64,000 nucleotides of DNA from Sciurus carolinensis (taxonomy: Eukaryota; Chordata; Mammalia; Rodentia; Sciuridae). A program made the position numbers and the translations under genes. A model generated the notes under the pieces. It was not told where the DNA came from, made no database searches, and saw only the letters and a list, made by a program, of their open reading frames with translations. The stretch spans positions 109,369,160-109,433,159 of the forward strand of contig NC_062219.1 in the NCBI RefSeq assembly GCF_902686445.1. Direction: 5' to 3'. Positions within the stretch are counted from its first letter, which is position 1. Each line of letters opens with the position of its first letter. Shown piece by piece: positions 25,241 through 37,396 of the stretch.

Positions 25241-26013
25241 TAAATGACAGGATATTTGCAGTCAGTTCCAGATAAATGTTTAACAATCAGCTCTCTAAGA
25301 AACCAGCCTTCAACTCTAGTAGTTGTTGATTTCCGTGGTGTAAATTTTCTCATCATGGTCGAGTTCAAGCTGAAACACTAAGTCATTGAATGAACTGTTG
25401 GGAAGAGATTGTACCATGGCGTCATCTGCTCTGGCACAGCACTTCCTAGATGTCCAGACTCTCCTATTCTTGCATTCACAAGGTGTAAGAATCTTTGATA
25501 TCAGAGTAATCCTCTAGGTCTATAGCCTGCATCTCTCCATTCTATATTTGCTGCCCAACAGAAAAGCATTTCCTGCCTCCAGAACTTTCCAGGAGAAAGA
25601 GATATAAAACAGGAGGCTGTCAGCTGGGGACCAGTTTCCGATGGGTGGAAAATGCCAACATTTATTTTATAAAAACAATCTGTGTAAAAGGGAATGGAAA
25701 GCCATCCCCTACCATCTCTAATTGCTGGAATTAGAGATATTTTCCAAAAGAACCAGAACTTGCTCAACAGCTAAAATAGCTTAAGTCAGCAAATGAATCC
25801 ATAAGATTTTAAAAGTGGATGATGAGGGGCAGGACAAGCATCTACTTAATAAGAATAATTGGCTCTAAATATCAGGGAGAAAAACATAGCTGACTTTTAT
25901 CTCCTAAATACATTACTTTTTTTTTTTTTCCAAATTCTGACTCTACTATGCTGAAAGTGAATATTTGCTCATTTTAGAGACCAGGAAGTAGGAGTTTGTT
26001 TTCTAAAGGATAA

Positions 26014-26185
26014 GATAGCCAGGTGTTATGCCTGTACTCCCAATACTCAGGAGGCTGAGACAGGAGGATTGCAAGTTTGAGACCAACCTAAGCAACTTAG
26101 CAAGATTCTATCTCAAGATTGAAACAATAAAAAGAGCTGAGGATGTAACTCAGTGGTGGGGCACCCCTGAATTCAATCCCAGTTT
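26014..26185 (+). repeat. Sciurid composite SINE, split by a retrovirus insertion
   Basis: Starts AGATAGCCAGGTGTTATGCC, continues CAGGAGGCTGAGACAGGAG and AAAAAGAGCTGAGGATGTAA, and breaks at CAATCCCAGTT, where the retroviral LTR begins at 26186. The expected ending CC-A(n) is found 3.4 kb away at 29563 onward (CCAAAAAAGGAAAG). So the retrovirus sits in the SINE tail and is younger than the SINE. Confidence 0.85.
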
Positions 26186-26448
26186 TGAAAGCACCCAGAA
26201 AACCACTCCGGATGTAGGAACTCACACAAGAGATTTTATTAAGCAGACAGGCAGAGTGTTGGCCCTGAGGGTGGGAGAGAGAGGGAGAGAGAGAGAGAGT
26301 GAATGGCAGTGGAGCTATTCTTAAGTAGAGGAAGTTTGTGGGCTAATCGGACCAATGACTGAAGAGGAAGTTAACAATCTAGATTGTAAAATGGTGTGTG
26401 TGGGGTGGGTAGAATCAGAGAGAAATGACTACAGCCTTGTTCCCTTCA
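26186..26448 (-). repeat. 3' LTR of the endogenous retrovirus
   Basis: On the minus strand it starts TGAAGGGAACAAGGCTG and ends GGGTGCTTTCA, the TG...CA ends of an LTR. It contains CTTAATAAAATCTCTTG, an AATAAA polyadenylation signal, about 60 bp before its end. It is preceded by a polypurine tract, as expected for the 3' copy. Confidence 0.85.
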
Positions 26449-26468
26449 TTCCCCCGTTTTTATTTTTA
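26449..26468 (-). other. Polypurine tract
   Basis: On the minus strand ATAAAAATAAAAACGGGGGA abuts the TG of the 3' LTR. This is the position and composition of the plus-strand primer used in retroviral reverse transcription. Confidence 0.65.
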
Positions 26469-26550
26469 TAAGAAGATCCATTTTGGGCATATTGGTGAAG
26501 ATCCATCTTCAGTTACTGCTTACTGCTGGGCATAGACATAGAACTGATTA

Positions 26551-27310
<760 letters not shown>

Positions 27311-27413
27311 TGCGGGTGCGTCTGGAATTCCATCCACTGCTTGACAAAGATCCTCTGGAGGATGATTGCAAAGGCTCATCCTAAAAGGAATTGCCGGATA
27401 TTTTGCTCCAAAG
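27311..27413 (-). other. Unassigned link between the PCNX3 piece and the nested LTR
   Basis: About 100 bp that I cannot assign to PCNX3 or to a known retroviral gene. It lies on the retroviral minus strand after gag once the nested LTR is removed. It could be diverged viral sequence or further host cDNA. Confidence 0.4.
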
Positions 27414-27418
27414 CATGG

Positions 27419-28329
27419 TGTTTTCTCTGCTATGTTTTTCTGATAATATATTACTCATTTCAGTCTGAACGGATTGCTTAAGGGGATGAGGGGAATACAA
27501 TAAAAATTCCAGAAAATATTACCTACAATCTGAAAAACAGTGGGTCTTTACCACTAACAAAATTAAAAATAATTTTACAACCGTGCAGTGAGTCCCTGAA
27601 AGCCTCTGGAGAAAATAGTTATAGATCTGCCTTTGTCTCCAACAGGCTGGTTAAATTCTAACGATGGTGGTGGGGTAAAAGAATAAGGTTTCACAACATT
27701 CCTTCCTTCCTACAAAGAATAGGTCTCCCCTATAATAAACGTTGGTGCACAATGCCCTGTTCTGGAAAAAAAAAGAGCTACATAAGACAAGGTAATCTAT
27801 TCAATAAAAAAATTTGGCCACGAGAACCATTGTAACCGCTGCCCTCCTGTAGCCCTTAACTCAGCAATTTAGATATTAACCAGATGGACCTAGTAGAGAT
27901 GGTCACATGAGATTACTTGTCTATCGCTTTAACCGCGAGAATAATAAGAATAATCTTAGGTCACATAGAGTTTAGATATTAAGGAAATAAACATTGTATT
28001 AGCTCATCGACGTAGTTATATATTTTTAAAATAATTGTGATTAGGTAAGGATAATCTGTAAGGTTACTGTTTTCTCATAATTTTTCTGTTCCTTGTTAAA
28101 AACAATTTCTGCCTATACTTTGGAAACTTCTTTAATATTAACCACAAGACTGCCATTATAGCTTGAAAAAAATGTATATAAACCCAGCCTTCCCCAGAAT
28201 AAAGTGGGATTGATTGCACCAGAACTAGAGTCTGTGTCTTTCATTCTCCATCCATCGCCGACGCTGTCTCCCCGCGCCCCGATTACCTGTGTGGAACCCA
28301 TGGACTCCTGCTAGGGCTGGACCCCGGCA
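27419..28329 (+). mobile_element. Solo LTR of an unrelated retrovirus, nested, opposite orientation
   Basis: Plus-strand promoter and polyadenylation signals in LTR order: TATATAAA at 28175-28182, AATAAA at 28198-28203, then a GC-rich U5-like end CCCCGGCA. Ends are TGTTTTCTC...CCGGCA, flanked by CATGG on both sides (27414-27418 and 28330-28334), a candidate 5-bp target duplication. The length of about 910 bp is long, so the left boundary is less certain than the right. It interrupts the older retrovirus between gag and the PCNX3 piece. Confidence 0.55.
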
Positions 28330-28334
28330 CATGG

Positions 28335-28735
28335 CAAAGGAGATGGAGGAGCAGGGGCCGGAGGGGCCTCTGCCACAGGAGACCAGTATGCGGGTGGTTT
28401 GTCAGCCGGATTGAAGTGAGAGGAGGAATTAGGAAGGGGAGAAGAAGCAGGGGGAAGTGTTTGGGTTTGCAGGAATAGTAACGATCAGGTTTAGTGTGCA
28501 AGAAAGAGAAAGTTTGAAGGTAGGGAATCCCTTTTCCATTTGCCTGCTTGCTCACAGAAGTTGTATAAGTCCTGTAGAACACAGGGATCCAGTGTGTCAT
28601 TAGGTGATCATTTTGATTGATTATCTAAAGGATATTGTGGCCAAATATCATTACACAAACAAATAAGTTTTGGTGGCTTTGGATCTGGGATCAGGTGAAG
28701 GGATTTAAGATTTTCTAGTAGACATCCCAAGGGTG
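28335..28735 (-). pseudogene. Retroviral gag remnant (gamma-type)
   Basis: The minus strand carries a matrix-like stretch (GCLLENLKSLHLIPD, then DIWPQYPLDN and LQDLYNFCEQAGKW) resembling gag of class I endogenous retroviruses. After a frame change comes a Pro-rich segment with PPAY, a PPxY late-domain motif. There is an in-frame stop after NQSK, and the reading frame shifts. No capsid region is recognised before the nested LTR. Not functional. Confidence 0.75.
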
Positions 28736-29269
28736 AATCTGCCAGAGTGGAGGACCTGGATCCCACAGTGGAGACCAATAAACAGTCGAGTCAGTGTCCA
28801 AGGTGTCCCGAGGTCACAGACTAAGTGGCTAGAGATGAGGAGGGAGCACAATGATGGGAGCTGTCACCCACATGTGTGCCGGGCAAAAGCCAAGGGGGTT
28901 GAGGACCTGTCACCAGGAAATTCGACAGGAAAAGTGAAGAGGAGCCTCAACCCAGAGAGGGAATCTGCACCATAAAGATTGGGAATCCACCCGTCAGATA
29001 AGGTCAACTAAGGGGGCCAGCAGTAACTGTAAAAGTGGTGGCTGGGGTAATCCCCACTCCTCAACCACCTCGAGGGTGCCGGGCGATCAATAGTCACGTG
29101 TCAGGTCAGCAGAGGAGTGTTTAAGTTGACTTAGGAGAAAACTCACCAATCTGAAGGCCAGTGGTGAATGTAAAACCAAGCATCCTGGCAAATGGAAGGT
29201 GAGACCAGCATCCAGGGGTCTGGGGCATCAGATGGGATTCTGCTCACCTAAGTGGCAGCAGAAGAGCCC
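28736..29269 (-). other. Retroviral leader (between primer site and gag)
   Basis: About 530 bp on the minus strand between the primer-binding site and the gag remnant. No open frame of note is present. It presumably held the packaging signal, by position only. Confidence 0.5.
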
Positions 29270-29287
29270 ATTTGAGTCACAGCACCA
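29270..29287 (-). other. Primer-binding site resembling tRNA-His
   Basis: Minus strand TGGTGCTGTGACTCAAAT starts within two bases of the 5' LTR end. It resembles the tRNA-His primer site used by HERV-H-type class I elements, with several mismatches. Confidence 0.65.
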
Positions 29288-29288
29288 A

Positions 29289-29564
29289 TGAAAGCACCTA
29301 GAAAACCACTCCGGACATGGGAACTCACACAAGAGATTTTATTAAGCAGACAAGCAGAGTGTCTGTCCCAAGGGTGGGGGAGGGAGGAGAGGGGGAGGAG
29401 GAAAGGGGGAAAGAGAGAGAGAGAACGGCAGGGGAGCTATTCTTAAATATTGGAAGTTTTCAGGCTAATCAGACCAATGACTGACGAGGAAGTTAACAAT
29501 CTAAATTGTAAAATGGTGTGTGTTGGGGGCAGGAATCAGGGAAGAAATGGCTCAGCCTTGTTCC
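29289..29564 (-). repeat. 5' LTR of the endogenous retrovirus
   Basis: Collinear with the 3' LTR along its length (shared GGTTTTCTAGGTGCTTTCA, TGCTTAATAAAATCTCTTG, ATTTACAATTTAGATTG-type segments on the minus strand). It has a longer purine tract at 29384-29424 and is missing the terminal TGAAGG at its outer end. Confidence 0.85.
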
Positions 29565-29697
29565 AAAAAAGGAAAGAAGGAAGGAAAGAAAAGAAAAGGA
29601 AGGAAGGAAGGAAGGAAGGAAGGAAGGAAGGAAGGAAGGAAGGAAGGAAGGAAGGGAAAAGAAAGAAAAGAAAAGAAAAGAAAAGAAAAGAAAAGAA

Positions 29698-29757
<60 letters not shown>

Positions 29758-29760
29758 AGA
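29565..29760. repeat. Compound (AAGG)n / (AAAAG)n / (AAAG)n microsatellite
   Basis: Successive blocks of AAGG, AAAAG and AAAG units. It begins as the A-rich tail of the split SINE (CCAAAAAAGGAAAG), so it probably grew from that tail. Long frames through it in all readings are artefacts of the repeat. Confidence 0.97.
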
Positions 29761-30934
29761 GGAAAAGGCAATGCTATTGTTCTGGAAGGGCACTCTGCTA
29801 AATCTTAGGTGTCTGGATTTCAAAAGGCAATAGTGGGGCTGTTCAGCTCTCTTCACCTTCCCTTGCTTCCCAGATGTACTTCCAGCCAGATCTTTCCCTT
29901 CCTTCTTAAAGATATTCGAACACTGTACTATAAGGATTAAAAGATGGTGTTGGAGTCAATTGGATAGGAACTTAAATCCCCCCTAGCTATGGCAATTTGA
30001 GTATCTGCTTTCCGTGTGTAAGATGGGTAGTGGTTCCTACTTCATGGAGCTGATACAAGGATTTGATGAAATAGCATATGTAGATCACAGGTGCAAGCAA
30101 CATAGGAAGCACTCGATAAATTACAGCTCTTTGTGTCCACACACTTGTCTCCTTGTAGAAGACAGGCATGAAGAACATAGCACATTCCTTCCAGGGAGAC
30201 CTCCAGTGATCAGAGCTCAAGTCTCCAGTCGATACAACTGGCCCTAGTGGTTTTCTTTTTATGATCTTGATTGCAGGTGTTAATTAGTTACCAGTTAATT
30301 GCAATCCTAGGCACTTCTTCATCATCCTGGGGTGTTAAGTGAATGAGGCTAGAACCATAAGTCCTTGGTTTGAAGGGTTTATGGTTTTGCAGTTAAAATG
30401 TAGATTATGTATTCTGTGGGCAACGTCCATGCTTTATTTTTAATATCTGTGCCAGTGTCTGGCACATAGAAAACAATCAATGACTTTGGGTGAAAAACAG
30501 CAAAACATGCTTTTCTCTGAATGTGTTAGATGAAGTGAATTGCTTTGATATCAGGACATTTTGCAAACAAACCATTGAGAAAGTGTGTAAAGTGTGGAGG
30601 AGGAAAGCTATTGCCAGTGGAAAACGACAAACTACTCTCTGAACTGTTGTCAGACTCTCCAGCCTCATAAAAGTCCAGGGCGGGTCCTTTTGGTGCTGAA
30701 CCGGAAGACTCTCAAGCCCTTCTGGAAGATGTTTTCTGCCCTCTGTTTCCTCCTTTCTCCAAGTTCTTGGAAGAGACGCCAACCCAGCGGGTGTTGCTCA
30801 GCCAGCTGTCAATTAACTACTAACACAACTGACCTCGTGATTCCTCCCAGAGAGATCCACGTATGAATAGGGGCTTAACAGTGTGTAAAGAGAGGCAGCA
30901 AACTTTTTCTATTAAGGGGCAAAAAGAAAATACT

Positions 30935-31142
30935 TGCCCAAGAGCCATGGTTTATACCTATAATCCCAGCAACTGGGGAGGTGGAAGCAAGAGATTGCAG
31001 TTGGAAGTCAACCTCAACAACTTACTAAGACCCTGACTCAAAATTGAAAATTAAAAGGGGTGGATATGTACCTGAGTGGTAGAACAACAGGGGTTCAATC
31101 CACAATACTGCAAGAATAAAGGAGAGAGAGAGAGAGAGAGAG
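30935..31142 (+). repeat. Sciurid composite SINE with (GA)n tail
   Basis: GAGCCATGGTTTATACCTAT, AATCCCAGCAACTGGGGAGG, then GGGTTCAATCCACAATACTG, followed by a GA run at 31121-31142 replacing the usual A tail. Confidence 0.8.
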
Positions 31143-31399
31143 AATATTTCAAGCTGCAAAGGCCATATAATCAATTCTGTAACTATTTAACTCGCCTGTT
31201 GTCCCCAGAAAGCAACCATAGACAATATGTGAAGGTGTTAAGCACAAATGTATTCCAGTAAAACTTTATTTATAAAACCTGGAAAATGGTCATAGTTTGC
31301 TAACTCCTGGGTTTTAAAAGTTAACTCCCTAGATGGTGGAGATTGAGATAGTGGTCACAATTTTAATGGAAGCAGAAGAGTGGCAATTAACACGTACAA

Positions 31400-31560
31400 G
31401 GTACAGTGGGCTGTACCCTGTTCTAATTACTGCAAAGGTAATTCTCACAATCCTATTATGTAGGAACTACTATTCTCCCCATTTTACATATTAATAAACT
31501 GAGGACAGAAAGATTAAGAAACTGGCCCAGGGTCACACAAATCTAAGCCAGTGCTCCTAA
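31400..31560 (+). repeat. MIR relic
   Basis: Contains CATTTTACATATTAATAAAC, TGAGGACAGAAAGATTAAG and GGCCCAGGGTCACAC, the conserved MIR core order. Confidence 0.7.
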
Positions 31561-31599
31561 ACTACCATTGAAAAGCAGCTTTCTCTACCTAGATCTGGA

Positions 31600-33550
31600 C
31601 CCTGGCAGCCCAGAGGCAAGGTTCCCACAATCAAGATGCTGCATAAAGGGTCCCAGCATGAAGTGTTCCATGTCTAACAGCTTACCAAGAAGATTTAGCC
31701 TGTAGGGAAATAGATTCCAAGATACAGAGTCCTTCAAATCCCTTGAAAACACTTGTTAAAGTACAGATTCCCAAGTGTGGAATTTGGAAATTCTGATTCA
31801 AGTCAGAGGCTGAGACCCAGGAATATGCATTTTTTAAAAGTATCCCTGTGATGCTGCTGCAGATAGTCCTGTGAAATATACTTTGATGGACAGGGCCCTA
31901 TGGAATTTGTGCTTGTGGTTACTAGATAACTTCCCTGTGGTTCCCTTTTATAAGAAAATCAAAAGATCATAACAGCCTCCAGTTTTCTACCGGGGACATA
32001 CCAGATATTAAGAATCAGACTATAAACACAGAAATCCACTTCAGAATGCCCCTTGGAACAGCCTCTCTGTGGTGTGGTTTGAGATCCTGCATTTTTAACA
32101 AGCTTGGGGGTTATTCCTGTGTGGAAACTGTGAGACACCTGCAGGTAACTGTTTTGGGCTATGCAGACACCATTCCCAGTGCACAGGGTTGGAGACCCAG
32201 GGTGAACTTATTCACCTGGACCTTGACAAGCTGCTCACCAGCTCCACATGGGCATTCAGTGAGTTTGGTTTCAGCTTTTTTCTCCTTTCTAGGACACAAA
32301 GAACACATTGTCACCCTTCTCGCATGGTGTGGGAAGAAATCAGACAAGCAGCTTATTTCATTTGTTGCTAATTATCTTCCAATTTATTATTCAGCCCTGT
32401 ATTTTGATTGAAGTCACTCAGCTGAGAGCCACAAGGCTCTGGAAGGGTCTCCAACTTCTGCTAATGATAAGGGTTGTCACTGTCCAGACAGCCCAGCTGG
32501 ACTACAGCATCTGGGACAAAAGAGGAAACATGTGGAGATTATTGAGTGAAGGGAAGACACAGCTGGACTGGGCTGTTCTCAGAAATGTGATTCCGAGGAA
32601 GAGGTCTGTTTTCTACTGCCTCAGAAGTTCGGGTACAAGGAAATAAGCATGAATTGCAAAAGGGACACTTAATTGTTAGATATAAAGACCTTCCTGGTCA
32701 TTTGAGGATTCTTGGATCCTAAAGTGTTTTAAGGAGGGAAACAGTGTTAGTCATGGAGAATGTCACCATGACCTGGAGGTGGGGGGAGAAAACTCCGACT
32801 TACGAAATCCTTCAGTAAGAGGTGGTGTTGGAGAAGGAATGAGCGGGCCTTGGTTTGAAGATTTTTGTGTTTGTCCTAGGAAAAGTCAATCCTTTTGAGG
32901 TCTTTTAAATGGAAACAAGATGATGGGGAAGTTGCACATATGACTTATTTCAGAGACTAGGAGGCTCAGTCCTCTCAGAAACAAATGGGATTTGTAATAC
33001 CATTTCCCATCAATAACTACAGTGGTTTGGATACCATTGATTTTTATATACAAGTGGCCAAAGGTTGTTCAGAGTCAACTGCATTATCTACCACTTCAGG
33101 GAATCTGAGTCGAAGTAACAAGGGAAAGGTAATAGGAGGCCCTATGGGGTGGGGCATTATTGGAAATTCTCAGGAATTTCCATCAATTAATACACTAGTA
33201 AAGGAGACTTCCTGTATTAGTAGCAGGTCAGTTTATATTCACAAGCTGAACCAAATTTTTACAAATAAATTCACCTTTTAATTCTCAAGAATGGGAGTTG
33301 GAAGACTATGATAGCAGCCACTTTCTAAAATAATGCCACATATCACACAATAATTAGGACAATTTTGCACAAAAATGCAAGCAAGAATGTCAATCACTGA
33401 TGACTGATTGATGGGTGAACTGATGGGTTGAATTGCTTTATAAACTGGAAACTACATACACCTTGGTTTTCCTGTAGAACTTCTGGGAATAGCAGTTTTT
33501 CAACCCCCTACAAAGTTCCTTACCTTGAATGGTATTTCTTTTTTAAATAA
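31600..33550. other. Intergenic, nothing recognised
   Basis: Several frames of 60-120 codons occur on the plus strand (32046-32646, 32985-33281). They lack recognisable domains, splice context or codon bias, and I do not call them genes. Confidence 0.45.
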
Positions 33551-33567
33551 TAGCAATTATGATAACA

Positions 33568-33710
33568 ACCAGATGACTTACTGGGCACCTATTACATGGC
33601 AGGAAGTGTAAATTGTTCTATATAAGCTATCTTAATTCTCATATCACATAAGGTAAGGATTATTATGCTTGCATGAAAGACTAAACTTGAAGAAGTTAAG
33701 TACAGTGCTC
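33568..33710 (+). repeat. MIR-like relic
   Basis: CTGGGCACCTATTACATGGC, then TAATTCTCATATCAC and GGTAAGGATTATTATGC follow MIR order. Confidence 0.5.
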
Positions 33711-33846
33711 AGAACTTATCTAAACAGAGGAATTACGGAATGATGTATTTCTCTTCCCCAGTCAGTCTCCATTCCCAGCTGATTTGCTAAGTCCACAGAT
33801 TACTTACTATATATATGCATGCATTCATTTGTGCACTCATTCATAA

Positions 33847-34052
33847 TTTTTTTTTTTTGCAGGGGTACCAGGGATTGAACTCAAGGGCACTTGACCACTG
33901 AGCCACATCCCACCCCCCTTTTTTATATTTTATTTAGAGACAGAGTCTCCCTGACTTGCTTAGTACCTCACTTTTGCTGGGGCTGGCTTTGAACTCATAA
34001 ACCTCCTGCCCCAGCCTCCTGAGTGGCTGGGATTACAAGCATGTAACACCAT
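33847..34052 (-). repeat. Sciurid composite SINE, antisense
   Basis: T-run, then GGGGTACCAGGGATTGAACT, CTGAGCCACATCCC, AGAGACAGAGTCTCCCTG and GTGGCTGGGATTACAAGCA. Confidence 0.9.
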
Positions 34053-34199
34053 AATATTTTTCATTGAGTGCCTTCCTGAGCTAGATATCATATTTGGCAT
34101 GGGGTAACAGAGTTGGACTGGTACTCTTGTCCTCATGGAGCTTAGACAGAAGTAAGTATCACAGGAGGCAGCTATCCAGCTATCCATCAGCATTTTAGT

Positions 34200-34668
34200 A
34201 GATCCCTAAGTAAAGATGGATTGGCTGGTAAACAAACGAACAAATTGTGATATATTCATAGGTCACAGTCAAATTCCTATTAAAATAGAGTACACATAGA
34301 GTACTCTTACCATGGAACACTAGTCAGTAATAAAAGCATTGAACTATTGATTCATGTAACAACATAGATAAATCTCAACAGCATTATGTTGAGATTCCAT
34401 TTGCTGTGTGGTTCCACATATGAAATACTAGAAAAAGCAAAACTACAGTGATAGAACCCAGACTGGGGTTGGCAGGGCCCAGGAGCTGGGAGTGGAAGGT
34501 AACTGACCATTAAAGCAGAGGAAACTCTGAGGTATGATAGAATTGTCCTGCATCTTGTTTGTGTTGGTGGTGACACAACTATACAGTGTGGTTGAAGATC
34601 ATGGAATTGATTCTTAAAACTGGGTAATTTGCTTGTAAGTTACACTCCAATAAAGTTGACTTAAAAAA
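34200..34668 (+). mobile_element. Old L1 3' end
   Basis: ATGGAACACTAGTCAGTAAT, then AGATAAATCTCAACAGCAT and ACACTCCAATAAAGTTGACT mark the terminal region of an ancient L1. Confidence 0.6.
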
Positions 34669-36765
34669 AATTAGGAAACCTGGGGGCTGCAATCCCACTT
34701 CTTCCTCTAGCATACCAGATGGTATTGGGCAATATACTGACTCTATGTTTTTGGTTTCTTCTCTTTAAATATGGGTTAATGAGATCTGTTCTGCCTCTTA
34801 TATCAGAAGATTAAGAGAATTTTAAAGGTGCAGGTGAAAGGCTTTGTAAGTGTCAGATACCACATAAATATGTAACTTCATTGCTCTTCCTTCACTGAGG
34901 ACTGTTTTGTCCTGATTGTCAGAGGCCACCAGTGCACTTCACTCAATAGGTTTCATAACGTTTGGGTCTTTGATCTACTTGTAAAACAGGGCAGCCTCAC
35001 AGACCAAGCCAGAGCCTTATAATCCTGGGTCAGCATGTTTCAGGGAAGACCCACCCATGTGCTCTGGATTTGGACCATCAAGTGGCTAAGAAGATGGAAA
35101 TAACATCTTTTGAAGGTTTTTGCCAATGACCACCCATCCCCTGAAGAATTAATAAGTTCATGTACCCTATGTGGCTGGATGCTGAGGGTAATCCACAGTG
35201 CCTGTTTGCAAACAAAATGAGCTATTGATGGGTAGCTTTGTGGTTAGAAAAGTTCCCTGAATCTCATCCAGCAATTTAGCTCCTGAACACTGACAGGTTT
35301 CCTAAAGAAGTAAAAAAAAAAAAGAAAAAGAAAATAAGTTTTTCTCTAATCTGAAAGCAATCCACCACCAATTTTTATTTGATTATATTTATTTTGCAAT
35401 TCAATATGCCACCAACTTCAACACCATCTACACTAAGAAGGAACATGAGTAATAAAGATAACCAATCAGATAGTCCATCTCAACATGTTAACCACCCAGC
35501 CAGTATTAATCTAGCTGCCACGTGCACTTGACTGGGGATGAATGCTGAAAGGAAAATAGAGAAGAATATTATACATCCCTGTTCTCAAGGCTTTTAAATT
35601 TAACTTTTCTTCAGAGTTTGGCCTCTTCATTTACTGGGTAGGGAAAAATGTTTACAACATTAAAATTAAGGTCCATTATGGAATATTTTTAAATTCTAAA
35701 ACATTTTTTAAATTAAAAATATATATAAAGAAGAAAAAATTCCCATGAATGTCATTGTTGATATATTTTATCGTTTATAATAATATATGTATTTATCCAC
35801 TTAAATGTGACAACTAGGGCTTTGGTAGAGCCTGAGTTGGAATCTCACCTATTTTTCCTAAACTATCCTTCTCAAGAGTGCTCCTCAGTGCTCAGTTTCC
35901 CCAGCAGGTTTCAAATGAGAGAGAATGTCACCAAAAGCACTGCTTTTAGATGTCTTAGCTTTTTTAAAAATAATGTTCAAGCTTCTCTATTTACGATTCA
36001 TAGTTGTGGAGTTCAGAAAACTGGAAAACAGAGTAGGAAAATACTAACTGTAATCCCACTACCCAAAATAGCTACGGCTAATATCTTGGTATATATACCA
36101 GATTTTCCCTTCATGCTTTTAAAAACATTAATTACATTAGGACTACCCTGGCATAAAAGTTACCCCAAGTTGATAGATGATCTTCAACAGCATGCCTTTC
36201 AGTGACTGCCTGTACTTCTATTAAATGGATAGGCTGAATTTTTCTGCCCAAGTCTGTGCTGCAAGAATAGATTTTGCTTATCATAGGCTATGCAAATCTT
36301 TGCATTTACAACCATATGTATCTCGGGTTACTGCCTTAGAACAAATTCAAAAACAGGGAGTCCCTGAGGCACAATGTACTGAGTTATTTTATTTTTTAAA
36401 AGTAATTGTACTGCAAATATCCCCAATTCCCCCAGCCTCTAAAAGCATCTCACAGAAAATTCCTTCAGCCAAAGAATGCAGGCAACATGAAAGTGAGCAA
36501 TATTAGGACTAATGACATGGACAAAGCAATTCACTTCCTGTCTTCGTTAAATGCTGTGGTACAAGCAAGAACAGTTTGCAAGAATGGCAAAATGTAAGTT
36601 TGCTATAGCAGGTCCTTCAAGTTAGATAGTCATGTGATAGACACAGTCAGTGTCTTAAGGAGCAAAGGAGGTCAACTTTTGTTATCACTATGCTACAACC
36701 AGAATGCAACCAGGTATTCAGCACCATTTTAATTACCTAATCTTCACTCACAGCCCTTGGATGTT

Positions 36766-37284
36766 TGTTATGGACTGAATTTTGTGTCCTCGTAAAATGT
36801 CTGGGTTGAAATCTTTTTTTTTTTTTTGCGGTGCTGGGGTTCGAACCCAGGGCCCTGTGCTTGTAAGGCAAGCACTTTAGCAACTGAGCTATCTCCCCAG
36901 CCCTGTGTTGAAATCTTAATCTCCAGGGAGGTTTTATTTGGAGATCTAAGGATGTTCAAGGTTAAATGAGGTCACAAAGGTGGGCCCTGATTCAGTAGAA
37001 TTAGTGTACGTACAAGAAGAGACACCATAGAACATTCTCCTTCTCCCTCTCCAACCCCCCCATCACACACACACACACACACACACACACAGGAAAGGTC
37101 ATGTGAGGAGACAAGAAGGCAATCATCTACAAGCCAGGAAGAAGGAAAGAGAACCCTCTCCAGAAATCAGAGTTGCTGACACCTTGATCTCAGACTTAGC
37201 AGCCTGTAAACAGAGAAAACTATTTGCTGTTGTGTAGCCACCCAGTGGTTTTCTGGTGTGGCAGTCTGAGTACACTAGCTAACA
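36766..37284 (+). mobile_element. MaLR-like LTR, split by an ID SINE
   Basis: Starts TGTTATGGACTGAATTTTG and ends ACACTAGCTAACA, with internal TTAAATGAGGTCACAAAGG and AAGCCAGGAAGAAGGAAAG typical of an old mammalian LTR family. A (CA)n run lies at 37063-37091. The exact family needs a database match. Confidence 0.6.
36816..36903 (-). repeat. ID SINE, antisense, well preserved
   Basis: T-run then GCGGTGCTGGGGTTCGAACC, GCAAGCACTTTAGCAACTG and AGCTATCTCCCCAGCCC. It is the closest to the tRNA-derived consensus in the window, so likely young. Inserted in an older LTR. Confidence 0.9.
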
Positions 37285-37299
37285 TCTTGAGTATCATCA

Positions 37300-37325
37300 T
37301 CAGCAGCAGCAGCAGTAGCAGCAGC
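37300..37325. repeat. (CAG)n microsatellite
   Basis: Imperfect CAG run with one TAG interruption. Intergenic. Confidence 0.9.
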
Positions 37326-37396
37326 ATCTACATACAGATGAGACTCTGAGAAAGCCTGACTTTTTATACAAAAGTCACTGGTAGCCAGCTGCTTTA

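Noticed and set aside
28283..28600. 105-codon minus-strand frame suggesting a gene
   Set aside because: It is a shifted reading through the broken gag remnant and into the nested LTR.
29450..29856. Long open frames on both strands (90-127 codons, Lys/Glu/Arg or Phe/Leu/Ser-rich)
   Set aside because: They are translations of the AAGG/AAAAG/AAAG microsatellite; repeats whose unit lacks stop codons stay open by chance.
32046..32646. Overlapping plus-strand frames of 112-121 codons
   Set aside because: No recognisable domain, no conserved signature and no splice-site context; lengths are within chance for 64 kb.
36816..36903. tRNA-like sequence (A/B-box-like) that could be a tRNA gene
   Set aside because: It is an ID SINE, tRNA-derived but with an A tail and no cloverleaf pairing expected of a working tRNA; the same holds for other ID copies.
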